64,000 bases of DNA from Psilocybe azurescens. Taxonomy: Eukaryota > Basidiomycota > Agaricomycetes > Agaricales > Agrocybaceae. The stretch is from positions 186,001-250,000 of the forward strand of contig JAJIRX010000510.1 in NCBI GenBank assembly GCA_023853785.1, read 5' to 3'. The notes below the pieces were generated by a model, which was not told where the DNA came from, ran no database searches, and saw only the letters and a program-made list of their open reading frames with translations. A program made the translations under genes and the position numbers. This document shows, piece after piece, positions 11,589 to 23,998 of the stretch; the stretch's first letter is position 1; each line of letters begins with the position of its first letter.

Positions 11589-13123
11589 TCAACACACATT
11601 CGCCGACCCGCCCATACTCTCCACCTCCACCTCCAGCCCGAAACCCCGCAGCTCAATGAGCCTGATAAGGAACTCGTCTCCGAGATCCACACACGGGCGC
11701 ACGCGCACATGTTCGAGCCGCGCGAGCACCTCATCCTCGTCGTCCCGTAACCGCGACTGCACCATGTCGATAAACGCCTCGTGCTCCCTCGCCGCCGACG
11801 AGCCCACCGTGAGCTCGAGCTTCCGAAGGCGCGGGAGCAGCATCCCATCCATCGCGTCATCCGAGAAGAAGTTGCGAGTGAGCGCTTCGAGCAGGTACCG
11901 CGTCACCGTAGGCTCCGACTCCCCTCCTCCGCCGTTCGCTGCCGCAGCAGCCGCATTCACTTGATTCCAGTTCCCATTTCCCCGACTCGCCGACGACGAC
12001 AGCACGATTAAGCTCGTCAACGACGACAGATGCTTCAGCCCCTCGACGAGCTGGTCGTCCGGCAACGACGTCTTACGGAGGTGCAGCGTCTTGAGCGTGT
12101 GCAGCCTCGACAGGAACTGCGTAAACTGGTCCCCGAACGTCGAGTTGAGGTTGCAGATCGTGAGCGTCTCCAAGTGCGGCAGCGTCAGGTGCGGGAACAA
12201 CGCGCTGAGGTCGACAAACTCGTTCCACGGCGGCGTCATAATCGCGAAGCACGTCAGGTGATTGTGCGATACGTGGGGAACTGCATGCCCATCAGTGCGG
12301 GTGAGGCTGGGGCGGCGGCGGCGCCAGCGTTCCATATAGAAGGTCCGCCCTGCACGAAGACGACGCTCACTTTCGAGAGGCGCTTCCCGCGGTTGAGGAT
12401 GTCGAGGCAGTCGACGATGTTTCCGGACAGAAGAGGAATATCCTCGAGCTGGGCCCACGGGAACTTCAAGATTGTAGGTGAAAAGTTGACGCATTCCAGT
12501 GAGCGTAAACGGGGTGCGATCTCGAACATGTTGAAATGGCTGGGATTGAGCACACTAGGCGAGGGTAAGCTGACATCGTCGTCTGTACCGAGGCTAAGGT
12601 CTGTGAGCATGGGCAGGCGATTGCGCACGCTGGCGAACGACTTGAACGCGCGATACGGCAGGTAAAAGAACATCGTCTTCCACCTCTCTGAATGGGCCAT
12701 GAGTTTCTTCAGCACGATATGGTTGTCTGAAAAGGGCGGCTCCTCCCAAAAGACGTATATGGTAAGAGGACATTTGCCGGACCTTGAGAGCCAGGTGTCC
12801 ACTATGGCCGTCTCGCTCTTAGACACAGCTCCTGAGAGCTGGATCGAGAGCCGGGACCATAATAAAGGGTTGTTAATGGCTGCAGAGCGCCATCGCGAGC
12901 AGATGTTCGAGAGTAATAGGGGGATGTGGATGGTATTCCAGGCATCCATGCGTTCATCAGCGCATAGGAGGAATATCTCGGAGAGCAGCTCGATGGGCAG
13001 CCTCCCCGATGGCCCATGAGATGAGGGTGACCTGGTGGGAGTCGGTGGAGGTGTGTCTTCCGATGATTGTGATAGTATAGACATTAGAAGTGTGATATCA
13101 CGGACCGAGTCGCGTGAAGCCAA
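11589..13123 (-). CDS. F-box protein with LRR-like tail
   Basis: The N-terminal part has a fungal F-box: GRLPIELLSEIFLLCADE (about residues 40-57) and LLSNICSRWRSAAINNPLLWSRLSI. Next come about 350 residues with leucine-rich spacing (LRSLECVNF, LPHLETLTI, LHTLKTLHLRKTSL, LPRLRKLELTVG). Such proteins are thought to recruit substrates to SCF ubiquitin ligases; the target is unknown. The frame changes near 12275: upstream it reads MGMQFPTYRTIT-stop, downstream HNHLTCFAIMTPP. Adding one base to the G4 run at 12275-12278 (+ strand) joins them as MGMQFPHVSHNHLTC, so an undercalled homopolymer is more likely than an intron. Start: first ATG before the F-box, after a stop in the same frame. Confidence 0.8.
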
Positions 13124-13771
13124 GTGAAAGAACTATTGCGAATAGAACAAGATATCAGACGTGGGCTGGGAGCATTAAACGACCTGCGATAATCGATCGA
13201 TTAGGAGAACGAGGCAAAGCTGGACTCAGTGCTGTTTATGAGCCCAAGAGAAAAAGTGGATTGAGTGGGATTGCTGCTCCGGGATGGAAGTAGAATTCCT
13301 CCGGCAACGGGGCAGAAATTTAGAAGAGGTGGATTCTGGGGATCAGGAACAATCAGTTGAGATCGTCACGAAAGGAAGGCAGAACAGTAAGATACCTACA
13401 CTTATTCGTAATTACAACAAGGAAAACCTTAGTACGATGGAGGTATACGAGAGGAAGAGGAGGAGGTCATGGTGGGCGTCGTCGATTGACCCTTGCTATT
13501 TAAGTACCCGATCGTTTTGATGGCTCTTGTCGATGAGATAGATCACCCTGTCAATCTTAATCTAATCTCTGTTTACTTGATTCACTCAATCCAAACATCT
13601 TGCACACGAATTTGACACGAATCGAAATATTATTAACGATACAGTACAAATTAATTAGCTAGTCCTGGGACGTGTGTATATGCTACTATTGGCTGGGGTA
13701 TATGGACATAAACGATCGTGTGTTTTTCGTTGTCGGACATGACCCTTTGAAGCAGAAAATCCAAGGAACAT
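13124..13771. other. Intergenic, no gene seen
   Basis: 5' flank of the F-box gene and 3' flank of the small membrane-associated protein gene (both on -). No conserved frame or repeat recognised. Confidence 0.4.
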
Positions 13772-14105
13772 TTAGAATGTCCTTCTAGTGCTTCTCGAGG
13801 TCCTGGCTCTTCCAGTCCGACGCGTCGATCTGCGAGAGCCGAAGCATCTGCAGCATAGGATGTCTGCAATCACGTTGAAGATTGTAACAATCACCTAGAA
13901 CATCGACATCAGCACAACCGCATCGACCCAAACCCATTATTTGAAAACACTAACTGTTGTGATTGCGCTAACAATGGTCATGATGACATTTGCAATAGCA
14001 GATATGATGGCGTTAATTCCACGGCCAATTGCTGAAAAGATAGAACCCTGTATGTTTATATAAGCATATGTTTATGCGAGCGGTGCAGTATTGCAGAACA
14101 TACCA
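13772..14105 (-). CDS. Small membrane-associated protein, ATG alone in exon 1
   Basis: Three exons: 14105-14103 (the ATG only), 14047-13955, 13894-13772, giving 72 residues. Introns are 55 and 60 nt, with consensus donors GTATGT and GTTAGT. The product starts MGSIFS, which fits the N-myristoylation pattern (Gly2, Ser6). It continues with a hydrophobic run (GINAIISAIANVIMTIVSAI, then VIVTIFNVIADI), a cysteine cluster ILCCRC that could be palmitoylated, and an Arg/Ser-rich tail. The pattern resembles short hydrophobic proteins that are common and undescribed in Agaricomycetes (from memory). I infer a lipid-anchored membrane peptide. No function is known. Simple frame scanning misses it because the ATG is separated from the rest by an intron. 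Confidence 0.72.
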
Positions 14106-14782
14106 TTGTAATTGTATGAGGTTATGAGAGTTAATTCGTTGTATGCGATTTTGCTGTTAGATTGGAGTTGCGTTTGTGATAATGAAGAGTATTGAATCGG
14201 TCGAAGCCTTTATACCTTTGTAATTGACCATGACGTCGATGCACAGGGAGCAATAGATTGACCACTTTATGACGTCAGTACACCAATCGACCGATTCCGA
14301 AGAGTCCATTCTCTTCTATTGCCTCGAGATCCGTCATAGAGTGACACACTGACCTGTGAATGTGGCTAAAAACAGCCTGCTTTTGAGGCTCCGGGAAGAG
14401 GCTAGAAATGAATGACGTCACTGTAATTGAATGCAGGATCACGGGGTGTAGGCACGCGCGTCGCGTGTTGTAGCCCGACTTGGACGTCCGACGCGTTCCT
14501 GGCAATCACCAGTAGTTGACGCGTCGGTAATGGTATGTTATAGTTGTATCTTTGTAACCAGTGGCGGCCCAGCACCTGTGCTCGCCATAGCGAAGCGAGC
14601 CTCGATTCTGTTAAAGAGTGCCTGGAATGATTGCAATGCCAGAACGACAATCATCGACATGGTCAATGACAACAACAAGAAATGGAATAAAAATCGGTGT
14701 AAATTTTGTCCAGTTTGTTTCTTTGGTTACATATATGGACGTACTAACGATCTCCGACCGTGATTCCCCTGCTCTCGCTGCC
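14106..14782. other. Intergenic, no gene seen
   Basis: Upstream region of the small protein gene. Open frames on both strands overlap each other and show no recognisable features. Confidence 0.35.
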
Positions 14783-15690
14783 TCAACCACATACGTCGCC
14801 ATGAATATCATGGCTCAATACCAAGCCAATCTGCAATGGCCTTACCATTCGCACGCGTCCGCAATCTATATTTCCAGAAACAGTACTCGCCTTTTTACTG
14901 ATCTTCTGCATGAACTCTCTGACTCGGGGTTCTCGAATGTGATAATCATAATCTGGGATGATACATTGAAGGGAGGTGAGAAACTGGAAAAACTGCAAAA
15001 GATATACTGGATGATCTGCGTCCTCAGGCAGTGTCGATCGTACAAATCGAATCCGGATTTTTCCTTTTGGCGAGTCGGTCAGGCTTATCCGACTTGGCTT
15101 GATATAACAGGGGAAGCTCACCTGCATAGGGATATGTGACACCACCAAGAAAACCTTGCATTATAAGTTGTACCAAAGACTTGCGACGCAAGAGTGCGAA
15201 ACGAATTTTGTGATGAGATAAATCGGTAACGAATGGTTACTCAATGTCATACAGGATTGTCGAGAGAGTGCGTAAAGGCAGAGCCTGAATATCGGACAGG
15301 AGATCTGCGTCTACGAGGTTCTCTTGGGATAGCAGGTGGCAAATTCCCGCAAAGCTCTACATACCAACAAGTCTATAAAGACAGACAGACCATGGCCCAA
15401 AACCGTCTAAGTGGGGTAAATCATGCCATTTGTCAAAATCGGAGGGGCCGTCGCACATTCGCATTCGTAGTTCGCCAGAAATCGATGGTCTACCTTTCTC
15501 AAGATGATAGTACAAGATAGTACAAGTATCCATTCTTATTTGGGTGAAAGTTGATCTAATCCAAGCCACGTCTGTGATAGCTAAAATCCGAGTATAATGG
15601 TTCTTTCGACACAAGAGGTGTAGCAAATAATGGATGGTCGGGACCCGAGAGATCAAATGCCTTTTTGGCTCAGTGGCATTATCCGATTAG
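14783..15690 (-). pseudogene. Decayed basidiomycete gene (family not named)
   Basis: Reading the - strand gives protein-like blocks in changing frames: FDLSGPDHPLFATPLVSKEP, then INFHPNKNGYLYY after an in-frame TAG, then SGELRMRMCDGPSDFDKWHD, then LLSDIQALPLRTLSTILYD, then a TAA before PFVTDLSHHKI, then a frame change to MQGFLGGVTYPYAG, an intron-like stretch and IRIRFVRSTLPEDADHPVYL. Order and spacing look like one protein of about 300 residues interrupted by at least two substitutions to stop and a frame change. The stops are not in homopolymers, so this decay looks genuine. I do not recognise the function. No start codon could be assigned. Confidence 0.5.
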
Positions 15691-16318
15691 GTTGCAATGT
15701 GAGGAGTGGCCAGCGTACAGAAATATTCAAAGACGGTGTGCACTGGTCGGACACAGAAAGAATAGAGCCAATATCTAACAATGAGCAAATAATATATGAG
15801 CAATAACACATTAAGGAAGTCCATCCCCTTTCAAAACCTAAATTCTGGTATAAACGCGTTATTTGGCAATGAAAATCGATACTACGATGTGCAAATACCA
15901 GGCAGCAACCTGGAGTGACACGTAGCATCAAATTTGTTGTTGAGACACCCAGGAAAGCTTTGTCAGTCGCGCTGTGTTCTAGTCAATTGTGAGTTGCAGT
16001 AAGTACATGAGTGTTCTGAAGAGACTTTGTTGAATGGCGGCAGACATTGAGCGGAATACGTCGGCTTTGTGTCTCCGCTTTAAATCGCCTATGGGACTGC
16101 AATGGGACTGCAAAGCTTCATCCTCTCTTTCACGGCCACCGAACACATAATGCCAGTATTATTTCCATCGACACCGCGCTCGGTTTATCTCCAGTGCGTT
16201 AATCACTGTGATGATCCACAATCGCCATTTCGGCTAGATGTGACTCATTTGCTGAGCTTCTATAACCAAATGGAAACAACCAGTCAACAGCTTGTCCTGA
16301 ACGTGAACCACAACAACG
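15691..16318. other. Intergenic, no gene seen
   Basis: Between the decayed gene and the first GNAT gene. It may contain the lost 5' end of the decayed gene. Nothing else recognised. Confidence 0.35.
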
Positions 16319-17156
16319 ATGAGTGCACAAGCAGATCATGACATTAAATTCTGCTTTCCAATACCACAGACTTTGGAAAGCGATAGGATACAGTTAACGC
16401 CATTCGTAGTGCGTCAATCCCTATTCAGTCGATGCTACCTCCACGTCGTGGATATACCTACGATTGATTGATGAAGCTGACTTTGGCCACTGCAAGGCTA
16501 CCAAGCATGGAAAACTGGTGTTCGAGCAACTCGTGCTATACCCCGAGATATTCCTCTACCTCCCATTCGGACCCTTCCCAGACCTCGACAGCTTCAACGA
16601 CTTCATGGAGAATTACATGGTTCAAAAGTCTGATAACTGCATGTTCGTCATATACGATAAAACCAAACCACAGCCCTCGCCCTCTGAATCTGCGGGTTCA
16701 AACCCTCCAAGTCCAGGCGCCCTAGCAGGCTTACTAGGCCTCATCAACACCTCCGCGCCCAACCTAGCCATAGAAATCGGAGCCATCATGATTTTGCCCC
16801 ATTTCCAACGGACGCACGTCACATCCAACGCCGTCGGCCTGCTCCTCCAGTTCTCCCTGAACCTGCCAGGCTCCTCCCCCGAGGCACTGGGCCTGCGACG
16901 CGTGCTCTGGTGCGCGAATTCAGAGAACAAGCCCAGCGTGCGGACTGCGGAGCGCATGGGGTTCAAGCTCGAAGGGATTATGAAGTGGCATCGGGTGCTT
17001 CCTGCTGGGAAGCCTGGCAATGGAGCAAGAATTCGAGAGGGCGATCCGAGAAGCGAGTGTGCGGGGAGGGATACGGTGGTGTTGAGTCTGTGCTGGGATG
17101 ATTGGGAGGGAGGGCTGAAGGAAAAGGTCGAGGGGATTATGAACAGAATTGCGTAA
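16319..17156 (+). CDS. GNAT family N-acetyltransferase, copy 1
   Basis: Two exons, 16319-16408 and 16497-17156, give 249 residues. The family transfers the acetyl group of acetyl-CoA to an amine; the substrate of this subgroup is unknown. The core fits the RimJ/RimL-like (Acetyltransf_3) type: GALAGLLGLINT (beta strands), IEIGAIMILPHFQRTHVTSNAV (the acetyl-CoA loop, with RTHVTS in place of the usual Q/RxxGxG/A), LGLRRVLWCANSENKPSVRTAERMGFK and LEGIMKWHRVL. The first exon ends IQLTPFV before a GTGCGT donor. A tandem paralogue follows 186 bp downstream. The start was chosen because it gives the same exon-1 layout as the paralogue. Confidence 0.87.
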
Positions 17157-17341
17157 AATAGTTACGTGATCCATTTCAAGATGCGATTTATCTTTACCCA
17201 CCTCAGACTCCACTTTGCCGAGAGATTATGACTCAGTATCGAAGATGTGATAAAGATCAACGGTAGTCAACGGTGTGCATGTCTTATTATTTCCAACACC
17301 ATACTACTCATCTCTGAGATTGACCTCTACTCGAGTACACG

Positions 17342-18187
17342 ATGGACGTACCACCTGCACACTATGATATTAATTTTTGCTTCCCGATACCTAGAGCTCT
17401 CGAGAACGACAGGGTTCAACTGACGCCATTCGTAGTGCGTACCTTTCTCAATCAACGATTAGAATACTCCTTCGATAATTACATGATCGAAAACTTGAGC
17501 TAACTTAACTTGTCACTTCGCAAGCCTTCGTTGCATGCAAAATTGATATTCGATCAGTTCTTACTCTACCCCGACATATTCAAGTACCTGCCATTCGGAC
17601 CATTCAAGGACATCGACGATTTCCTAACAAACTTTGTCGAGAACCGGATTCGCAAAGACTCCAACCTTCTCCTCTTCGCTATATTCGACAAAACCAAACC
17701 TTCTCAATCGCGCACTAACAGCAACACCGGCCCAGATTTTAGTGTAGGCACGTTAGCAGGCCTGATAGGGTTCCTAAACACCTCCGCCCCAAACCTCGCC
17801 ACAGAAATCGGATTCGTGATGATCCTGCCCCCGTTCCAGCGCACGCACGTCACGTCCAATGCCATCGGCCTCCTCCTCAATTTCACGCTCAACGTCCCTT
17901 CTCCCTCTTCCACCTCACTCGGCCTCCGCCGAGTCGTCTGGACCGCGAACAATGCGAACAAGGCGAGCGTGCGCGCTGCTGAGCGTATGGGATTCCGAAT
18001 TGAGAGCGTGTTAAGGTGGGATCGCGTGATTCCTATCGGGAAGGAAGGGAACGGGGTAACACCCAGACAGGGCGATCCGAAGGGCGAAAATCCAGGGAGA
18101 GATACGGCTGTGTTGAGTTTGTGTTGGGATGATTGGGAGGCAGGGGTGAGGGAGAAGGTTGCGGAGATCATGAACAGGATTTCATGA
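17342..18187 (+). CDS. GNAT family N-acetyltransferase, copy 2
   Basis: Exons 17342-17434 and 17525-18187 give 251 residues. It is a clear tandem paralogue of the upstream gene: exon 1 ends VQLTPFV at the same point and phase with the same GTGCGT donor. The core blocks correspond (LAGLIGFLNTSAPNLATEIG, ILPPFQRTHVTSNAIG, LGLRRVVWTANNANKASVRA, ERMGFRIESVLRWDRVIP), and both end with a Cys-Trp-Asp-Asp-Trp block and a MNRI(A/S) tail. The acetyl-CoA loop is the same RTHVTS variant, so both copies probably keep the same chemistry. Intact and in frame. Confidence 0.87.
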
Positions 18188-21100
18188 ATGACTGAATGAA
18201 TCGAATGAATGTGCCGAGTGATTGAGCATATGATAGAAGATTAGGTGGTGCACATCGATAACTTGATTCGTGTATTTAGTATGTATCAAATTCCACATGT
18301 TCACCGGCGTGCATTGCGCCTCAGGCAAGCTTTTTTTAGAACATAAATTCACCTCATGTTTCTATTTATGTTTCACCACGGCAACTTCGTAGACTCGGAC
18401 CACAGGATGAAAGATGGGATCCTTACCGATACACATTCTTTTCGAATGGACATGAGAGAAAAAGGAAAGCAGGGCTAAAGTACTTGCTGAGAGGATCGTC
18501 GCAAGTCTTCCTCTTTGATGCTTGAAAGTTCTGTACATAGTATTCGGATCGATAAGTGGAGAATATGTCATAAGCCCGTCCATCCTGATTTGATTTAAAA
18601 TTTAAAATTGAATTCGAATATGTACAAAGATGTTTAGTCTCGAACTACTTGACATACGACGCACTCGTGTTCCACCGCAATGTTCAATTATCCAGAGTCG
18701 TTGCTTCAAGCCAGGCTTCTGAATCGACTAGTCACCGAACTCCCTTCTGTCGCTTCCCGTCTCCACAAACGCCAAGTCCGAGTGTCATCACAAACTCTCT
18801 AAGTTGATCGATGTAACTCACCGGGCCATGCGCCACAATCGGCACGGATGCGGCATTACTCTATTTTTCCTCTTTGGTTTACCGATTTCTCCAAGGAAGC
18901 GGGTTGACGCCAGTGGGCCTTTGTGTGTAGAAATGTACTTATCTGTGGTATATTTATATCTCCGAATTATCCCTTCCTTCCTCCGTATTCAAAACAGTTA
19001 GCCCGGAATGCGCGGCGTGCCTCGTGCCTAGTAGTTGATTTATTCGAAGACTGCCTCAAGGCTTGAACCCAAGTCTCATGGACAATGATGCAAGATATAC
19101 CCGATGTCGATTTTCTCAGCAAGGTGGCTCCATACCCCTGGATGTCAATCGTTATTCTGTGCCGTGTCTTATCGTAGTTTAATCGGAAGGCAGGCAGAAG
19201 GAGTGAAGAAAATCTTGCTAAATATCAAACATGGCGTACCAGGGTCGATCCAGAGGTACACGAGGCGATAGCTGAGCATGCTACTATCACGATAAGAACC
19301 GAAGAAGACATGTAAATATGTTCTTATCGAAATCATGGACGTTTTGGTTGGCTCGTTGTTATGACTGCCTTGGACTCGTAATTCTTATACGCGACTTCCT
19401 GGATTCTGAATGAGGTTGGTATAAGTGGCTTATTCCACTATACATCCGGAGAAAAGGTTTTGATTGATATTCGGTGACTACAATCAAAGGCAATTCCAAT
19501 CTAATTGCTTTTTCGTTAAAATATTCCCTCCGAACTTCGAAGGCAAGATTTCCGGACCTGTGTCCCGGTAGTTCGTTTCATGCCTCCTACACGTTTTAAA
19601 ATACGTCAACGTCCTGGAATAGAGCACCCGGGTCAGAATATCGATGTCCACCGCTCTACAAGTACCTCGTGCGAAGTGAAACCTAATATGTACTGGCACT
19701 AAACTTTATCGTGGTTGAAGAAGCTGGAACATTTGACTTACTTATTATTCCGGAAAGTATTCTTACAGACAATCGGAAGAAGAGAAGTGGCCCTTGGGCA
19801 TATTGAAGCTTGAAAGCCAGAGCAAGGGCACTGGCGGAGCTCCGCAGTTAGTTTATGGTGACTTTCTGAGTCCACGACCATGTCTTTGGCGCGACTTTCG
19901 TAACGGTCAATGGCTTGAGAAATAATTTATTCGGAAGTTCGCTCGGATGTATCGGATAGCATAATGGGGATTCGGGAGATTAAGTGTGGATGGTGGGAGA
20001 CTACGGGTGCGCTGACGCTATTTAAGCATCGTGACTGTCTTTCGAGGCACCTCTGCCAAACTCTGTCAGAAGTATGTTGGTATCAGATTCATAACCGGAA
20101 AGTCAAGACAGGTTTTTTTATGGGACATTAGGACGTGATAAATAGTTAAGTCTTTGCAAGTGCTGTGGTAGCGCTCGAGTTTTACTCGACACGCTCTCTG
20201 GGATGTTTAACTTTAAAGGGAGTACGTATTTTCACGACGCTGCTGAATCATTAGCCAGGCTATATCCCCTATATGGAAATATCTCCGACATACGATTGAC
20301 TTCAATTTAGTTTACCATGCCTTGATCAATGAAGCATCCTTCCAGTCACCCCGAAGGCTGTGGGACGGTTTTACATTCTTGAGTATACATAAAGCCGGAG
20401 AGCTGGAATCCCAGGGAGGGATCTATGATCTACTCAGGCATAAGATTCATTGTGAGACGAAGGCTCGCGGCTTGCATTCCGGTGGTGACAGCCTTTTCTG
20501 GGCCTATGTATGCACCCGGCAATTTGGGTCATTCCGTGTACAAGCAAAAGCCTTACTTCGTCAAAGATTTAGAAAAAAAAAACGATTCAGTAAGATTTAT
20601 GGATAAACCTTTCTCATGTTGCTGCAAGTTCCGCGGCTACGTGCGCTGCCATGTGATGCAAAGGCGCGATTTCTTCATACTTTAGTACACCGAAATGAAT
20701 TCGAGTCATCTCGTTTCAACTTGTTCATGGGGCAGTTATATCGTAAGTGCCTTTCGGTTTAAATCTGTCGAAGTGTAGTGGAGCTAACTATGTGTCTACT
20801 AAAGGGTACTGCGGCTATTGAAAGAAAGAGAACAAGAAAGTGGGCAAGGGCAGCCCGGGTAAGAGAGGGAGAGGTCGCAAGAAGGATGCCAAGAGGGGAT
20901 TAAACCATAAGGGGAAGGAACGGCCACGTGCCCTTATGGTCGTGGGTTTGCCGGGCCCAGTCTGAGTTCAGAATCCTGTTCCTTTTGGCAAAGGACACAA
21001 CCTGCAAAAACAGTATATCGTCCCAGCCGACACCGTCTTTACTGACCGTTGTCGCGGGCTCAGGGGTTTCTGTACAAAACTTTGTTTTTCGCTTCCTGGA

Positions 21101-21475
21101 TTACAAGATCTAGGCGTTGGACCCACCCTGCCTTTGTCGACAAGTCGACAGGCTGACATACCGGCTCCAGATTGCTCTGAGCCCATCGTCGAAGAGTTAC
21201 CGGCTTGTATTCTCGGAGAAAATATTGATTGAGCAGGCAAGTTATCCTTCTCATTATTTATATCAACCTTGCTTCACAATCATCTATCGCCATCTTGTTA
21301 TATTAGAAAGTCCGACCGAGTCCCATAAGGATCCACTGTCTCTTAGAGAAATCAGTTCCGACGCGTTCTCGTGGCTTCCATCCTTCCACCTCTCTTTCTT
21401 ACCTCCATCTAAGCTGATCATTTCTCATCACTACACCGACTCGCTCAACACATCCTCTGAGTATCGACTCCGAAT
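18188..21475. other. 3.3 kb stretch without a supported gene
   Basis: No conserved protein could be read on either strand, and no terminal repeats or RNA gene were recognised. Short open frames at 18362-18583 (-), 20322-20685 (+) and 21117-21536 (+) have no family features. The last 300 bp are the probable promoter and leader of the vWA gene. Confidence 0.35.
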
Positions 21476-23998
21476 ATGGAGAAGCAGCATGGCCAGCTCT
21501 TCAGACCAACACAACTGCATCAGCCAGTCGCGATAGTGATTCTCATTGAGAATTCACAAGAAATGTCGCAGCTTTGGCCTGATCTTCGCGACAAATGCCT
21601 CGACCGGCTCGTCGACAACCTAGAGCAGACCAATCCTCCTGTCCCGGTACGCCGTTTATCCCTTGATGACGAAACGTGCTTCATGCTCGTAAGCTCACCT
21701 GCGCATCAGATAACAGTGTCGGTACTTGAGAGTTATCCTTGTCAAAGTCCTGGCCCGAATTCTTCTCTCGCTCGACAGTATAGCGGATACCACGATGGAC
21801 TACGCGACGTGCGATTTAACGCCAGTCCCGAAAACAAGATTTCTGCGGGCCACATAAGCACTTGCATCGACGTATGTTTACCCCTAATTTATTTTCGGAC
21901 TTGTAGTTGTGCCAATCTTAATTTATCACCAGTTTCTCGATGCTGCGAACTATCGCGTCCCAACACCGGCACTACATTTGATTATCGTCGCATTTAACAC
22001 CCCATCCGATACTGATAACGGGATAACATACGTTGGAAATGGATACTCGTCTCCCTGGTTATCTCTTGCTAAGGAAATGGGATCGGTAGGATAAAATTTC
22101 TCCATTCAGAGAAATAATATTAATTAAGATCCGGCGCTATAGAAAAATATCCATTGCCACCTTGTTGTGAGTCCTCAAAATGATATGGGCTCGCTAACAT
22201 TGTTATTCGAGGAGACAGTGAGTTTTGCTAGTATTCCGGCCATTTCTGTTCCAGGGCAGTCTGGTCATTGTAGCCTCAAAAGCTAAAAGTTCCACATTGT
22301 TAGCTTCGGATGCAGGGTAATGTCGAGGAGTACCTATACCCGCCCACGGACCCGACGCAGGTGATCCTCAGACTGTCGGCAAGGCCGAACTATGACCATC
22401 AGCAGGATATGAGTGAGTCACTCAATATACGAACTTCCAGTATGTACACCGCTGATTTCGGCTCTTTTCGGATAAGGAACATTGAATCCATTTGTACGTA
22501 ACATTTACGATTCTTATAGTAAGTAACTGTGTTTGACCCAGTCATTAATATATTGTTAGACTGGTGTACGCTCGGGAACCCCTCGAAGGAACTCATACCC
22601 AGTTGATAATTTCTATCCAGAAACTTTCGATGAGGCAACAGGGGCGCCGGTTTCAAGCGAAGGGGATCAGCCTCAAAGTCTTGTATCCCAGTTGCAACAG
22701 TATCATGGACTGACCAAGAAGAAGGTATACGGTGCGAAGCCGACTCGCCAACCGTTCTTCCGAGATGAACGTGTCGGAGAAAAGCACCGTCAACCGCCAG
22801 CCCCTCTAACCATGCCCTTGACTATAATGAATTCTGTGCCTTCTCCAACTGGAGGCGGAAGGACCATCTCGCACTCTCGGGTTGATCGTATGAACCGGGT
22901 AAGTCAGGCGAGCCCTACAGATATGCATCGCCGTACACACAGTGGCTGGACTCGGCGTGGCTCCCGGATGTCCACCCCTGAGGCCGACCACCCCTGGACC
23001 TCCCCCTCCCGCCCATACTGACATGTCACCTGGCGGCTCGTATATAGTTTCTGAACTCTCTTCTGGGGGCACCCCTATTGTGATTGACGATGTCTACGGA
23101 CACCCTGCAGCCGTGACATCCATGCCTCCGCCACCGGCTCATGTGATGCCCCCCGGGACGGGGTACATACCGTGCGGTTGGCACAGCAGAAGGCAATTGG
23201 ACTGCAATGCAAGCACCACAAGGTCCGCAGCAATATATTAGCTCGTATAACCCCGCTATGCAGCCTTATATCCCCGCTGAGGTATCACCGTATGTATACT
23301 CAGAAAACAGCCAGCTTTCTTACCCAGTCGAGCGGGTACCGGTCGCGATGCCGCCTTCTGAGCCTGTTAAGCCTTCCTCCTTCGTCTCACGACCTCCCCA
23401 CTCCCCTGTGCAATCATCGCCACCTAGTATGGTGATATCACAAGCGCGTCACGGCGCGTCGAGCGCGTCTGCCCAAATTCCTCAGCTTGCAGCATCTGCG
23501 GTTCACGCCCCACCGCCTCAACTTGAAAGGGGCGCGCCTACAAATGCTACCAACATTTCCCGTACAATTGCCACCAATAAAAAGACAGTCGAAGACGACA
23601 ACGAAGAGCGCTTTAGCTTCAGTGATGAGTTCGTAGTCGCCACAGCAGTCCTCTTCGAAGCAGAGGTGCTCCCCGCATACCCAGATTACCCAGGTAGTAG
23701 CTCGGGCCTCTTCACGAGCAACGGAGCGCAGCAGATTCTGCCCTCGTTGCCTGCAACGCAGGCCGGGGAGCTCTATGCTTCGCGAGATCAGAGTCGTGTC
23801 AATTTGCGATCGCATATGAACACTAACGCTGCGACGGCATTGCAGCCTCATGGACATGCGTATGGACATATCAGAGCTACGCCGTACGTTCCAACTTCTG
23901 CATCTGCCATCAACAACGATACCCCAATGTACGCATTTGGTGCACCTCATTATGTCACTCCAAACTACGGATCTTCGCTCACAGGTTGGGCAGGCTAA
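21476..23998 (+). CDS. vWA/Mediator-25-like protein with Pro/Ser-rich tail
   Basis: Multi-exon gene. The N-terminal 230 residues resemble the von Willebrand A-type fold of Mediator subunit 25: QPVAIVILIENSQEMSQLWPDL, a long helix (DKCLDRLVDNLEQ), YHDGLRDVRF, then after introns FLDAANYRVPTPALHLIIVA, KNIHCHLVVSPQNDMGSLTL and VILRLSARPNY. The MIDAS-type DxSxS is absent, as is common for Med25. The rest is low complexity: basic (LTKKKVYGAKPTRQPFFRDE), then Pro-rich and Gln/Ala-rich up to LTGWAG-stop. Visible donors include GTATGT (21870), GTGAGT (22220) and GTAAGT (22901). Exact joins in 22100-22560 and 22900-23230 are uncertain. If Med25-like, it would link activators to Mediator in the nucleus. 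Identification is tentative. Confidence 0.5.
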
